Shown: in pieces, positions 37,421-52,529 of the stretch | Position numbering within the stretch: the stretch's first letter is position 1 | Layout: the number at the start of each line of letters is the position of its first letter | Assembly: GCF_901933205.1 (NCBI RefSeq) | Contig: NC_044586.1 | Location: forward strand, 17,368,569-17,432,568 | Direction: 5' to 3' | Origin: Camarhynchus parvulus | Taxonomy: Eukaryota; Chordata; Aves; Passeriformes; Thraupidae | DNA length: 64,000 nucleotides | The notes under the pieces: model-generated | Seen by the model: the letters and a program-made list of their open reading frames with translations, nothing else | Told to the model about the DNA's origin: nothing | Database searches by the model: none | Made by a program: the position numbers and the translations under genes

Positions 37421-40400
37421 CTTTTCGTATTCGTACTAGTACCGTGTTTTGTCACCGGGGACAGAAACAAGCAAATAAACCCTGAGTGATCCTGTGGCCC
37501 CTCTTCGCTTTTTCTCCAACGCTCCACAATTTCCCCAGACTTAATTAACGATACGTGGATATGATTGAGCAAGTGTGAGAGTTATACAAGGTTTCTTAGT
37601 ATTTGTTCTGCTGCATTACCTCGTTCAGCTGTAAAGCTCAAACTAAGCCGTGGTCTGACTTGTCTCGTGTTCAAAGTACTCCTGAGACATATTAGTGCTA
37701 AAAACTGTTGATGTTACTTATCTTTCTGCTTGTGTGTCATTTGGCAGAACAGAACCCTTTGAGGAGCTTCGTGTTGCAGTCTCTGCTACAGCTGAGCTGG
37801 GAATCAGTGGTGACTTCTTCTGTAACTTTGTCATCGTGCTGTGGTGTGACCTTGACAGGTCTCTTTAACTTCTTCCTACCCCACTCTGCTCAGCAAAAGG
37901 AAATGTCGTTCACTTGCACTTGTGCTCCGAGCTAATCAAGTAAAACACTTTATCTAAGATGGAGTAGTGTTAAAACCGAGTATATGAGTGTATTGTCCTC
38001 AGTTACAAGGAGTGAACATATGTTATATGTTCCTTTTCCCTAATGGTAGAGGTAAAAATCCTCCTTTTTAACTCGAGTCTTTATTTAACATATCACAGTC
38101 CCCCTGCTCTTCAAAAGATGTGAACTGTTACCATCCAGCTGAAAACAGTGGTTCTAATGCCATGTTTTAAAATGCTTTCCTGGGTTAACATCGTCAGAAT
38201 CAGGTAAAAACGAGGGTCTTTAGCATTCTGAAATTTGTAGGAATATCCACTGTTACAAAGAGCGTACCTCCAGTGAGAAGACGCAAGAGTAAGGAAAGAA
38301 AATGCTGTGAAACTGAATGACAGTCTTGATTACTTGCCTTAGCATTGCAACCTGAGAAGGGTCTTAAAAGCCTTTTTTTAGAGAGAATGAGCAAACACAC
38401 ACTTTTAACTTAACTATATGTTAGGTTAAACATCTGAAACTCTCCTGCAAATTTTCATAGTTTTGCAAGAGATAGTTTAATATATTGTTATATAGAAAAG
38501 CATTGGGAGTGTGTAAGGAATGTTTTAGAATATTCAGTTCTGAAATACTGCCCGAGAGACATTCAGTTGTGACTGTTTCAGATTATGGGAGTAGGAAGTT
38601 ATAATAGTAGGGAACTTCTGTATGAAGCATACATTCTTTCTCCTGTCTTGAAACACTCCTTCTCAGTGAATAAACTGTTATAAAATAACTGTCTCTATCA
38701 TGTTGTGAGAAAGAATCTATCCTCAGCTCAGTCCAGCAAAATGCTAAAATGTCTGCCTCATTCCAAATGCATTAGAGTAGGCAAACAACTTTTTGAAAAA
38801 AGTTTCAAACTTTTACTGAAATACCCTAAAGGTATTTTTACTGAAATACCCCTTGGCTTTTGTATTCTGTTTTTTTAGCAGTAGTGAGATACCTCTCTGA
38901 AAATATTTCTTGTGAGTGGAGGGCCATCACCAGCCCCTAGTTACCAGTAAAGTAACTTAATGACAATCTCATAAATAGAAAGAAAGAAAAGAACAAAAAT
39001 CTTAGTTGTCATCTTGTCTCCTTTGGATGCCATTGACTTAAATTTCCATGCTGAACTATTACATTTTTACTACTTAGTGCTGTACAGTCAATACAAGTAG
39101 AGGGAAAGTGATTTAGGTTTTACTGTGTGCTTTACATCTCTGAAGCTCAGCCTCTTATTATTGGTAGTAAGAGCAACAGATATTCCAGTTCATTTTTCAT
39201 ACCCTAAGTGCCATGAGGAGGGAAAAAAAAATCTTATTTTTTTAAGACTGATAACAGGCAGCAAGAAAGATCATTTGTAACAAGCCCTTATTACTTTTAT
39301 AGATATTTTCAGAACAATAATCACTTAAGGTTGTGAGAAGGCATCTGAGTATGTAAAGCTGTCACTAATAAAGGGATTTTGTTTCAGGGAGTGGGAAAAA
39401 AGTAAATGGATATGAAGGCTAAGTCTATAAATATGGATAATGATATTGGTTTTCATTGTGTTTTACTCAACATTATATCAAAGTAACAGACTTAAAATTC
39501 TTTGTTTCTCTGGTGTTGGAAGTCCCATCCTGGGATAAATAAGTACTGGACTGTTATTTAGAGGAGGCAGTTGAGCTCCTTTCTTGGTAACTGATCTACT
39601 CTGGCCAAGTCACTTCACCCCTCTGTTATAACTTTTCCCTACCCCATTAATCATCATAATTCAGGGTTGCTTATTTGGACTGTAGAGTTGTGCTATGTGC
39701 ATATATTGTGCCCAGAGAGATCTCTGGGGAAGGAGCAAAATGTTAGTGCAGCACAATAACTAATGGTAGTCAACATTTTTCCTGTCTCAGGCCTTGGTCA
39801 CTGGCATCTGTACACCAGTGAGATCAGTGTGAAGATGTTGTGAGGAATTACTTCCAGTGCTAGTTCCTTAACATTCATTTTGCTGAATATATTTGAAGGA
39901 AACAGATTTCAGAGAAAAAGTTCACAGATCTGTACTCCAAAGACCTGAAAACAAATCATTGCTTTTCCTGTTTGCTGTCAGTTTGGATGTACTGGTTTTC
40001 TGGATGGAAAAATAAGGCCATTATGAATTTAAAACAGGCATATTGGCAGCAAGGGGCTTGTGAATGGCAGAAACCAGCACTAAATATCCAAAGGGAATTT
40101 TGTGTGTGTGTGGGTTTGGTTTTTGGGGTTTTTTTCTGTTTTTAGGAGAGGATTGGGCAGGTGAGTTTCTAGGTATACTTTTTGAGCTTATAAAATGCAC
40201 AACCTCATTTGACAGGAGCGAGTAATGGTGTTAGGAAGGTATGAGAGATGTTTCTGTAATTCCAGTTAAGGGCTCAGTTATATTCTTTGTAAGCTACTGT
40301 AAAGTGTTTATACTTCAAATGGTGGTGTACTTGATTTAGCTATAGGGTTTTTAGTTTGGTCTTCATTTCAGAATCACCCTAATAATCAATACTTCAGATA

Positions 40401-43400
40401 AACAAGTCTTTTAGATTGAGGCAGGATTGTTTAGTATGAAAGGTTTGCAGATGGAAATCTGACTTTTAAAGTGATATCTCTTATATATGGTAGACTAACT
40501 TCTGCTTTTCATCAGAATTTAATGGCCAAACTTAAGATAAAACAAAGACTATATTTTTGCATACCAGTGGTAATGTAAAACTCTCCTGTTTCTGTCATTT
40601 TATTCTTTTTAAAAATGAACCTTTTCAAATGTGAAGATGTAAAAAAGCTCCTTTCCGGCCTTTCACTTACTCACCATATTTTTAATGAACCATGTATAAT
40701 AATTTCAAAACTACTTAGGCTTTTAAGGCCCAAGTTTGAAAAAACCCAAAGAAATCTGTGTTTTGAAAAACACCTTCTGGAGGGATGCCTCTCCCCCATC
40801 TCTGAGATGCCTGGTTGTTCACATGCTCAAATTCCCAAGTCATTTTGGAAGTTTTGGACCTTGGTGTATTTTCTACTTGTAAAATAGAGATGTCAGCTCA
40901 AATTACTTTGAAATTCAAGTCTCTCCCATACCTGTATTGCTCACAGTGATGGGTTCAGCAGCACCTCAGCCATGAGATGCTGCTGCTGCTCTGCCTTTTC
41001 AGCTGCCAGGACAGGCTGGCAGGGGGAAGGAGTCAGGGACTGAAATTGGGATTTTCTCTGGGGATAAGGCAGGGAGAGGCCTCCTGTCTGCATGTGCTGC
41101 AGCCCTCCTACTTCTCCTGTGGGAGTCCCTTGATTTGTAGGCTGACCTTTCCACACCAGTGAAGCTTAGCAGGCCCTCCCAATTTTCTCACTTTATGCCA
41201 AGATGTCTGATGTTGCAGACAGGGAGTCTGTTCCTGCTCTATTTGGAGGCAAGGGCAGAATTCTCACAGATTTCCATAGGAACAAGATGTATTCCTAAAC
41301 ATACTTCAGTAGCTAGAAAGAAACTTCCTAATAAAGAACCAGGCTCACATAACACAGAGCATGAAGCATTGTTCTGAGCTTCACTTCAGAGCTCTTAGAA
41401 GGAACAGATCTGCAGACCAAGCACTGCAAGCAGCAAATCTCAGGGCATTCCTGGCAGCACTGTTAAGGATTATCCACTCTCATCCTGTCCAGAGAAACAA
41501 CTGAGGCTTCAGCAGGTTACTGATAAAATCTTATTTATTCTAATGGATGCCATTTGAGCCCCTTAGGTGATATCAGGAGTGAGCAGTGAGGTGTGATGTA
41601 GTAGCTGTTGCACAAAGGATTTGCTATATCAAGCAGAAAAGGCAGTGGGATTTCAATTTACCTGAAGAAGCAAAATGCCCTTTCTCCTCCACGCTGATGT
41701 GGGAGACTCTTGGAAGTTACTAAGGAAAACTTTGGATTGCAGTTCTGCTGCTCTGAGTTGTCGTACTCTAGCCAGACTGGTTCCTAACTAAAACTTTTTT
41801 TTCTTCTTCTTTATTTGGATAGATTTTTTTTTAAGGTGGAGATGTTCCAGCCCTCATTTTACTGACATTCCTGTGTTGCTGTTTCAGAACAATGAATCCT
41901 TCCCAGTTACAGGCTTTTTCTTTAAGAGGGGTTCAAATGAATCACCTAAAGGCTGTTGGAGGCAAGGGTTTCCAAATGTAACTCATAGATATCTGTGATT
42001 CCTTTCTTTCCCGAATCCATGTATTCCATTAATTTTGCCACTAGAAAGGCACTGTTCTGCCAAGTGGAGCTGCTGGGTGCAAGGAAGTGGTGGCAAGATA
42101 TAGATTAGTACTTTTGCCATTTGTGTTGCATTCCCATACGTGAGAGCCTCTGGGCTGCTTTTTCACACAATTTGCAGCTTGTGGTAGTCAGAGTACAATT
42201 TTCTCTCGTTATCTTCCATCTTGGACTGGTTTGTTTTTGTGGTGAACATTTGGGGAAATGCATTTTTCCCCGTGGTGTCTTAACAGCATGAACATTTGTT
42301 AAATTCTTCTTTACTTACTGCCCAATAATTTGTATACTTATTAAAATTTAAAAAGCTTTGTCTTGTAAAGCATGTAGCATACGTACTTTCCCCTTATGTC
42401 ACTTTTCAGGTAATTACTTTTTTAACATTTGAAAATACAGGCAGAAGTCTAGAGAGATTAACTTTTCCAAGGAAATTGCATCCACTTCAGACACTTTTTC
42501 TTGAATGGCAAATGTAAGTGTTCAATATGCATTAAACTCCAGAGTTAAGTTAGGGTTCTTTGTTCATGTCTTGTTTCAGGATAACCATTGCATGTCACTG
42601 GACAGAAAGCTGCCAAGATAATAGACCAAGCTTCCTATCCTCAAGATACAAAACATTTCTATTTCTAAAGGTACAAATATCCCAAAAAGCAGAGCTTGAA
42701 CACAAAACCGTTTGAATGGTTTACTTGAAAGCTGCAGCCCAAAATTTCATAGTCCTGAAGAACATTTTACCCCAAAGCAGGGAGTTGTCAAGTGTGTGTG
42801 AATGGAAATGAATGGAAACTGAACATCTTCACAGGATGGGTTTCATTTCTATTTTGTCGTGAAAACAAGACATTCATTCTTTTAACATTCATATTGTCAG
42901 TTAAATTTCCCTTAGTGGTAAAGGAGCCCTGACCTGAATAAAACACTGGTTCAGTATTTGGCTTCTTGGGCTGGAATGCAGAAGTCATGGCAGAAATCAG
43001 TGAGTGGCTGCTCTGAGTACTGAAACCGCTTCTCAGAGGCAAGTTCAGTTTAATGCACATTACCCTTTTTAATTGTGTGGTGTTTAAGAGTAATTCATTG
43101 TGATTCTGTTGTGAAGTGTTGTGATGTGGCAACATTTTGTTGATTAAGATATTGCTGGAAATTCATTTTTAGAAATACTATTGGCAGGGATTTAGAAAAC
43201 TGGGCTCCAGCCAGGAAGTGAACAATCACTGGAGCCAGCTCTGTAAGGAGATTCTATAGACACACATTGGAGATTTGTTAATTATTACTTTGTGCTGCAG
43301 CCCCTCTCATCCCTGCTTGGGCAAATCTGTGAATTCTTGTGGGAAATCGTGTAAGGGGCTGGCAGAGGGATTGCTGTAGTGCAGGGACATTGTCCAGGGC

Positions 43401-44129
43401 AGTGGCACGGAGCCACATCCTGTCCCACAGCCCCTTCAGGGCAGGTGGTGAATGGAAAGGGTCCCATGGCCTTGGTGCTGTTCTGCTTCTACCCAGTGGT
43501 TTTTGACAAGTAGTTTTTCTGCTGGAAGATCATCAGGATGCACAAATCACTGTGCTCACCTCTGCTGCAGAGATCAGGCCCTGACACTCTTCTTCCCATT
43601 TCCCTTCCTTCTTTTCACTGTTCATCTCCCAGCTAGGGTGGGTCAGAGGCAGCTCCTGGAAATTCCAGAGGGTTTGTTTACCTCAGAAACAAATTTTACA
43701 TAAGAAAGCAGCTCATATTGTATATTGCTGGTGATAATTGCTATTTAGGACCCTCATACACAGAACTATATTGATAAATTATGAGCTTGTCTTGCAACAA
43801 TTCACCTTTATTTTAGAGTAGAAGGGCACAAGGGAAGAGTTACTGAACAGGGTTTTCTTTAATAGGAAATAACTGTTTTCAAGACAGGTATCCTACTTTT
43901 GCAAGTCCATGGCCAAATTCCTGTTTATTTGAATGGGAGCAGGGTCAAGCCCCATGTGCCTGAGGGCTGCTATTGTGAAAGTAGACCCTTGCTGAGTCCA
44001 GTCTGCTGGAATTGGGATGCATTCGTGGACAGTAAGCTAAATATAACAATGAGAAATTAATGAGGAGGGGAATTGGCAGCAGTGGTACTACTTTTGCCTT
44101 TCTGCTCTTTATCACTGGGGCCATGATCT
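37421..44129. other. AT-rich sequence after the island, probably intronic
   Basis: About 6.7 kb with no recognised exon or transposon. A direct repeat of TTTTACTGAAATACCC occurs twice (38811-38826 and 38836-38851). The intron reading depends on the donors in the island belonging to a rightward gene. Confidence 0.5.
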
Positions 44130-44500
44130 CATTGCAGCCACAGAGAGATGGTGGGAATAGAGTTGTGGATGGCTACATTCCTTCTAGGAAAGCCAGGGCA
44201 GCAAGGCAAGGTGGTGGAGCTGCTGTTTATGGGAGAGAGTGACTGGAATGTGCTGAGCTCTGCCAAGGAGTGGGTGAGGAAGGAGTCAAGAGCTTGTAAG
44301 TGCGTGAGGGTAACAGAGCACTGGAGCTAGCTTCACAGAGAGGCTATGCAGTCTCCCTTTCTGGAGAGATTCCAAACCCACCTGGATGCAGTCCTGTGGA
44401 ACTTGCTCCAGGTGATCCTTGAGCAGGGGGGTTGGGCTGGATGGTCTCCAGAGGTCCCTGCCAGCCCCATCCACTCCCTGTTTCTGTGATTAGAGTTCCA
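44130..44500 (+). mobile_element. CR1 LINE fragment with internal deletion
   Basis: The right two thirds (about 44,310-44,500) match the CR1 3' end in order: AGAGCACTGGAG, CAGAGAGGCTATG, CTGGATGCAGTCCTGTGGAA, TTGAGCAGGGGGGTTGG, GATGGTCTCCAGAGGTCC and a TTTCTGTGATT tail. The left part (about 44,130-44,310) resembles sequence from further upstream in CR1, toward the endonuclease region, so the middle, with the reverse transcriptase, is deleted. No functional ORF remains. It is a different CR1 subfamily from the copy at 27.8 kb, judging by the distinct tail. The left boundary is approximate. Confidence 0.82.
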
Positions 44501-47500
44501 CACTTCTGTATCATACAGTCCATTAATTCAGTCTTTGTTAGACAGTCTCTTCTTTCTCATAAGTGACATGTTAATAGCAGGGAAAGTTCTATCCATCATT
44601 ACTCATTTAAGCCCTAAGGCCAGAATCTGAAGTTTGGTGCTTTTTTTTTTTCTAGAATCCATTGGACAAGAGAGAAGTTAATATGGATGTACATGCTTAC
44701 ATAGCTCTTCTTAAAATTAATTTGCATTACATGTGTTCATTTTGTGCTTCTCTATTGGTCTGCTCTCTGTGATGAGAACTGCAAGCAGGTTAGTGCTTAT
44801 TCCAAATTTTGGTTCAGTTTTTAACCTTGATTACTATTCCCTGACTCCACCTAGCTTCTCCCTAAACCTTCTGAGTTTGGACTGCAATGGGAAATTTTCA
44901 GGAGCATGAACATGAGTTCAAGTGATTGAGAACTATTAATAATACAATTTATTCCTTTGTGTTGAGTATAAATAACATTGCTCCAAACTTACTGCAGTGA
45001 TGGAAATGAAATACAGAATAAGTATGTTCAAAGACTTCACAGTTTGAAACATTTAAGGCATTATTTTTCTCTTTTGATCACTGAAATTTAATCCAGTAGT
45101 CTTAAATCAATGGTTATTATAAAGCAACCTTAAAGCCTCCAGCTAGAGCTCCCACCATGATTTTCAGGAGCACCCTGTACTGTGCCTGTGTCATAGAAAG
45201 CCCCAGCTCTTGGTACCAGTCGCTTTTCAAGGAAAGATAAAAGAGGAGAAATATTCTCAAGGAAGTCAATACTTTTCCTAAGGAGGATGTGTTTATATTA
45301 CTGTCTTTTTTAATAATTAGGCACAGAAGGCGAGCAATGTTTTTACTACCTCCTGAATATTTCAACAATTAAAAACCCTGTATAAAATAAATCATGTAAG
45401 TAAAACTGTAATGTGATCACTCACCATCAAAGCTAAGATTTCGCCTTAGTTTCTAAATTTACTCTACCTTCCCTGTTCTGTATTGTCAGCCCTGTATCCT
45501 TTTTCAGATGGGCTTAAGCAGGCAAGTGGAAATCTTGTAATTTGCTTTAGTTACCAAGGTTGGGATTGACTGTATTTTGCAGTTTACTGCTGCCATGGGC
45601 TGGCTGCCCAGCAGCTGCCAACAAACTTCCAAAATAAGCCAGGCTTCTATCTCAAAAGTATTTGTTGGGGTCTTTTTCCTCCTTGTGTCTTCCATGGGAA
45701 GTGACCAGTAGCAATGGTTTTGTTTCAGGCAGTGCTGATCAGAACTTGGAAAATAATTTTCCTGTTTCCTTTGCTTTTTCCTTTCCTTTTCCTTTCTGCC
45801 TGGTATGAAGTAACTGTTCTGGTGTTTTAGTTTCAAGCATCAAAACCAAACAAATGTTTAGCCCATTTAAACATTAATTTCTTTTCTAGTTTTCTTCCAA
45901 TTCAGCTGCCAAAACAACAAAAAACGCCTGTCAGTTGCATGGCCCTTATGGATAATTTGTATCTGGCACAGAGGGGCCCTCCACAAGAACGTGTTTTTTC
46001 CTGTGAATTGAGATGCTGAGCACTGATATGATCAGTTTGTTTCCAGAGCCATCATCATTGCAAGCCCTCAGAAATCCGATCCTCTTACACAAGAGCATTT
46101 TCCATGATTAAACAGCCAGAGACTTAGAGTTTGAAGCGTTCAGGAAACCACTAAAAAATCCCCAAAGCTTTGTTGAAGGGAGTAGATCACCTATAACCTT
46201 TTCTTGAAAACAAAGCTAAGACATAGTCCCCAAGGAACTTGGTATCTTCAGTTCTTAAGCCCATAATGGCTCTGTTTATGATAGAATCACAATTCTTAAA
46301 ATCCTCTTTCAGTACCTGCAAAGAGTATTTTGTGACAAATACCTCTTTGGTTGTAAGGTGGAATTATCTCACATGTTGTTTCTGTATCCAAGCTGAGTGC
46401 AATCCATCAGAATGATGGTTTTATTCATCTGGGGGAGCAGGAAGAAGGATGTAACCAAAATTGAGTTTTCTAGCTATGAGTAGCAAAGCAGACCCAGTGA
46501 AGTAAGCTCTGTGTTCTACTGCTTGCTACTGCTGACAAACGTAATGATACACCAAAAACAAACACAGTCATCCAGCAAGTATTCATAGCAAGAATTCAAA
46601 AATTCTGAGCCTGAATTTTTGATTTTTTTCAAATTACAAGGGATGCAATGAGAATTAATTGGGATGGCAGTTTCTCTGGCCTTCCTTCCCCTGTGAATGG
46701 GAACCAGAATTTCCAACAATGCTAAACAGAAAGGCCTTAACATACATAAACCAGCACCTAAACCTGGAGTTTGTTCTGTCACAAGAGTGAATGATCTCTG
46801 CAAATGTAATGATATGAGTAGTTAGGAGCAGTTCTGGCCCATCAGAATGATGAAATAATGTCTGGAGACCATATTGCTTTAAGACAGAAGTAGTAAAGTG
46901 ACACTTAAAATTTAAAAACTAAATTCTTCTGCGTGGTCTGTTTTTTTAGTGGTGTGATGTGGCAGCTTTTGGTCAAAGCTGAAGGTCACCAGAACACAAA
47001 CCCTTCATTTTTCTGCACCATATAAAGCACACTACAACAGAAAGTAAAGCTATCAAAACACAAGTGATCAGCAGGATGCAATAAGGCATAAATATCTGTA
47101 CAGTATTAGGTTCCTTAGAAAGAAAAGTGAGATCTCATTTCTGTTTCATTGTGACAGCAAAAGGGAATAGCTGCTTTCTTAGAAACAATTTAATGACTGG
47201 TGTGACTCTTGGATTGGGCGCATGACACAGGACAAGGGTGTAAGAGTGAATGTTTGGATCAGGTTAAGCATCTTTCTAGCTTGTTACTACTGCCTGGGCT
47301 AGGTATATTATTATCTAAGTATAGGGAAATTGTATTTCTCTAGATACACCCTCTCAGCTTCTGGCTGGCTGCCTCACAGGTACATTCTGTCTGGCAGCAG
47401 AGTCAGTTTGGTGTTTAATAGCTGTTGGTGGGAGTTTTTATCCATAGAATTTGCCGAATTGCTCTTGAAAGATAAGCAAGCTTTTGTCATAAAGAGAACA

Positions 47501-50500
47501 ATTAAACTGCATGCTGTGTGGGAAATCCTCCTCCTTTTGTTGTTTTTCAAAGTGGTGCCTGATAATTTTTATATTATGAGAAGTGATGCAGGATTGCTGT
47601 CTATTCAGTTTGTCAACGCTTCTTGTAAATTTTTGTAGACTTTTATCAAATTCCTTCCCAGCTGAATCTTCCTAGTCTGTTCAAATGCTTTGCATACAGA
47701 AAACATTTTACAGCTCTTACTATCCTTGTCATTCCTGATCTCTTTCCAGCTCTAGAGATGTAGAAAAATCATACCATGTTATAACGAGATTTTCTTTCCC
47801 CCCCCCTTTTTTTTTTTCTCATCAGCTTCTGAAATTCTATATGCTACTGAGTACTAAATCACTATCTGCATAGAACTGATGTGCATAATTTCATTATAGC
47901 CTTCCTGTCTCTCTAAGATGCAGTAGCCCACCCAGTGCTGAGAGAAAGGGATTTTCTCCCTGCATTACTTTGCATTTACCAGCATGAATTTCATTTACCA
48001 TTTTATCCCCCCGGTTCCTCAGTGAGTGATGGATCCTGATAGAATGATTTCTGGTTGAAGGCAAGGAAGTGTTCTCCAAGCTGTGGGTGCTTTGAGGAGG
48101 GAGTCAGCTCAGTGTAAGGGAAAGTGTGTCTTGGGATTTGTCGTAGTTTCAAGGAATTGGAACTCCTAAATAAATAAATTTGGTCAAGAAATTCTGTTAA
48201 GCCTGTGCAGTTCTTTGCCTTCTGGCACAGAGTCTTTGAAGGACTGAATGGGCAAAGCTTGACAAAGTAACAGTGGGAATGTGGAAGCCCTGCTTTACTA
48301 GTTTTCAGCATCAAGGGCAGCAGTGGGAGAGGAAAAGAGACCTGGAATCGCAAAAAAAAAGAGATAGAGGTTGGTCTTCACTGGAAATCCCTTAACTTAG
48401 AGACAGCATCTTGATGGCTGGATGATGGCAGTGGTACATGATCCACTGAGAGCAGAGACATTGATACCTGCATGCACTCTGATCATCAGAGTTCTGTAGA
48501 TACTTGGCTTTTCTCAGGTGACAGCACTAAACCTCTTTTCCACTATGGCATTGTGCTGTGTTTCTTGTACAGATTTAAAGTTTCTGTGACAGAAATGGCT
48601 CTTGGTTTTGCTCCCTGTGCAGTGTTTTGGTTAGCAATAGGAATTGGACTCTTTGATAGTGAGAGAAGAGACTTGCAACATGATCAGATTCCCAGTGTTT
48701 ATTCAGACTGCTTTAAAACTATGTGTTCTCAGGGATGCAGTTCCTCATATAAAGGATTCTTAAGATGTGTCTCCTCACCAAACAAGAATAAAATCCCCTG
48801 AGGTTGTCAAATCTTCCTTCCCCTATAAAGTGTAAGTTTTATCCATATGGAAACTAGCCTTGTTTTCAATAAGCCAGCAGATGTTGAGGGATTTTCCCTC
48901 CTAGTGTCTTTACCTGTCCTCTAGCCAAGGTAATCAGCACATCTTTGGCAAAGCAAGTTGCAGTTAGTGGTGTTGCAAAAGAATTTGGTTTGTTGTGGAG
49001 TCACAGAGTACGCTTAGCCAAAGTACTTATGAAGACTGCTATCTAGATAATAGTCCTCATGTGAGTTTGTCTCGAGGAGACAGCAATCACTGAACATTAT
49101 AAACGGCAAACAGCAACTCAGATCGGATACTGCAGGAAATTGAGTTGTTTTTGCAACAGCCCTTTGTTGTAGCATATTTGTGGTCGCCTGAACAGTCTAA
49201 GGTGCCTCCATTTGCAAATGTGGTATTAATGTTGTTTTTATTTTTAGGGAATTTACCTTTCTTTGCTTTACTCTGTGAATTCTAGTTCCTTCTAGAGCTG
49301 TTCAGACTCATGTATAGTCATGCTGTTTCTTTTAGGTTAAGACTTAAGCTTTACTAGCATTAACCTTTTATATCACCAAAATATCTATGCTTTTCCTTTA
49401 TTTGCCTTCTTTGCTGGGAAAGTAATCTACAGAATACATTTCTTTAATGGGTACCATAAAGGTATTCTGAGTTTCCAACAGCTTTATACTTGTGCTGTCT
49501 TAAGATACCGGGAATACATGCAGTCATTTATCTCTCCAGGTTTTTTCCCTCTCATTCTCTTTTTATGTATTTGATTGGTTCATTTCAGTCAGTATCTAAG
49601 TTCTACCTCCTTTTGTGCTGTAGGGGCATTCATGCTCTGCTTGTACAGGTTATTCCAACAGCTGTATGAGAGAAAAACCTCTGCTCTGTGTCTTAAGGCA
49701 CAGACTGCTGAGTGCTTGAATTTTTGAGATCTGTTCTCTTACCATGTTAATATTGTCCTTGGACCCTGGGGTAGCAATTTGATATATGCAGGAATGGCCT
49801 GGCTAATGAGCAACCAGTTAATCTCAGTGATGGGTAATTCCTCCTCCATTATGTCCTGCACCCTTCTCAGTTCATTTACTGAAGCATTTTATTCTATATT
49901 CTGCTGTGGCAAAAGCAAAGTGCTCTTGCACCTCAGTTTAACTTCTTCCTGTGAAGTGCTTTTTCTTTAAGTTTGGAGGTCATTATTTGGCTAACTATGG
50001 TGACTTGGGTATGCCAAAAACAAATGTAATAAGCAGCCTGTTTAATTTCAGGCTGATAGTCTTGCTTATCTTCTCCTAAAACCTTGTACTTAACTCTGAA
50101 GCAGAATACTTTTGAATTAATTCTCCTACTGACATGGTTCTCAGTGATGTGTTATGCAAGCTCTGGTTCTTACGTGCTCTTGTTAAGTGAAGTAATCTTC
50201 TTGTAGTCCCTGCATCGGTCCTTCACATGGCAGGAAGTTGTGCTCTCAGTTTTCCAGAGGTCCGCAGGCAACTTTCAGCATCAGATATTTTTTGCTTGTA
50301 ACAGTCTGGGTTCTTTGCAGTTTGCATAGTTGCTGTCCACTGTGTATAGTTGGGTTTTCTTCACTTGGCACATCCTCATTTCCTCAAGAAAGTTCAAAGC
50401 TGCATCTTCCAATGGTCTTCCTGTGTTTCCCTGGTCTCTTGTCAGTGCAGTACTCCTTATTTATTTCTAATGATGAGGCCAACCTGTAGTTGGCCCTCTC

Positions 50501-52529
50501 TGTCACATTTGACTAAAAGACAATCAACTGCTGCCAGAAATAAGGTTTCCTAAAGCTGTCTCACCATTTGCTGGTGCCCAGTGCTGGTAGATAAGATGTG
50601 ACTCTTAGGACTTGGTGTATTCATGCACAGTGGAGTTCTCTTCACCCGTGAAGTAAGAAGCACCTTCTTTGTCTTCCAAACGGAGATGTTCATATTGATG
50701 TGCATGTGGAAAGCCCCTCTCCACTGAACTCAGTATAGATACACATCTGTGTGCTGTAGGAAGTTTCTAAAGATAGGTGAGAGGTGTCCCAGGAATGTCT
50801 GAATATCTGCCTGGGAGGTTTTGCTCAGGGACCCTTAATTTACCCCTTTTCTACAAGAGGCTTTTAGTGGACAGCAGATTCCTTGTCCTGGTGTAATTTT
50901 GGTGTGGTTTAGTTAGCTTTGTTTCTCTTCCTAGAATACCATTCTGTGCTTGATTTTGGAAGTGAAGCATGGGGTACAGCAGTCTGTCCCCCAGAGCTGG
51001 GCCCTTCACAGGGCTGTGCCTAGAGATGGGAAACAACAGTGATCACATGTGACCAATCCATCAGCAAGGGCCAGTAGGCAGCTCCTGATTTAGATAATGT
51101 GAGCTTATCCAGAAGTCTTGTTCCCACCATACCTCTCTTATTAGAGTCAATTATTGGATCAATACTTAGCCCACCCTTTTGATGAAGTTGATCTTGGAGA
51201 AGGACAGAAAATGGCACAGCAGAGCTCTAGTGCCAGAATACTTGAGCTTTGTGTATTCACTGCTGCCTAACAATAGCAAGGCTGACATTTCAAATAAGGC
51301 CCTTCACAGGTATGTGCAGCATTGTTTAACTAGTAATTCATTAAATATATTAATCGTTTGTTTCTTTATTTTAAGTTTCTTAAAATCTGTAACTTGTTGC
51401 AGTTGATTGGTCACGGTCGTTTAACCTTTGGATTCTCTGGAGATGAGAGACTGGGCAGAGGGGATATTTTGGTAAAAACCACACAAGGATGCCCATTGTA
51501 TGGTACCAATTGAACAGATGTGGGCTAAAACAAAGCAGACATCAGTTGTTTGGATCTGAGACTCTGGGCAGCAAAATTGACACTGTTCCAAGGGCTCAAG
51601 GAATTCTTTCCAAGGCATTTGTAAAGTGATTTAAAACTTTTCTCAATTATGAAGTATTATATGATGATTACTATGGAAATAAAAAATACCACCCTTCCTC
51701 CTGTTTTCAGTTACGTTCTTCCTTAGCTACATTGAGTCTTCATATAATTGTAACAGGCTTTGAATTTTCATTCTGTATGACTGGTTTTAATTTCAAAATG
51801 CATTTAGGGCAGAAGACTCTTTTTAACTGTGACAGTGTACAAAAATATCTGTCCCATACCTGGTAGTCCAGTTACCAGTAGCAAGTGCTAATGTTTTTTA
51901 ACTAAATATGTTTTCCTAAGCATGTGAAAGAAAAGCTTTTTTATTACTCAAAGGCAGATACTTGTTCAATTGTACTCCAGCCTGTGTTTTGCATAAATTT
52001 GCTTCCTGTGCGCATCATCCTTTTCATTTCTGCACCCTTATCGTTGCTAAGCGGCTTTCTCAGTTGTTGATCCATCTTCCCACTCCTCATTTTTATTAAT
52101 ATCTCAACTTTTATTAGAGTCTTGCTTCCATTTATATAGTGTGCCATGATTCAGCATAGTTAATAAGGGATTTTTACTGAAAGGCAGTAAAGGGGTGTTT
52201 GAATTAGCTTTTAAAACATATTGTAGTAGGTTGCAAAATGAGATTTGTTACATTTAATGTCTTGAAACAATATAGCTTAATCCAGGCAGATTGCAGAAAA
52301 TCCAGCTATTAAGTGGAGAATATATGCGATATTTAAAGTTTTCACTGAAAATGAAGTGGGTATTGTGGTAATGAAAATCATTGCTTTCTTGATGGTTCAG
52401 GACTGCAAAAGGTTGTGACTCATCTATTTTTTCTAAACCTGCCCCTTCTTCAAATACACAAAAAATCCAGAAAACAAGTGAGCTTAATCTGTTCTTATGA
52501 GGATTTCTCAAAAAAACAAACCCAAACCT
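44501..52529. other. AT-rich sequence, no gene seen, probably intronic
   Basis: About 8 kb with no recognisable exon, RNA gene or assignable repeat. Open frames reach 116 codons and show no family resemblance. Confidence 0.5.

Noticed and set aside
35466..37439. Many overlapping ORFs of 100-243 codons on both strands
   Set aside because: GC-rich DNA has few stop codons; the frames are Ala/Arg/Pro/Gly-rich, overlap each other and show no domain.
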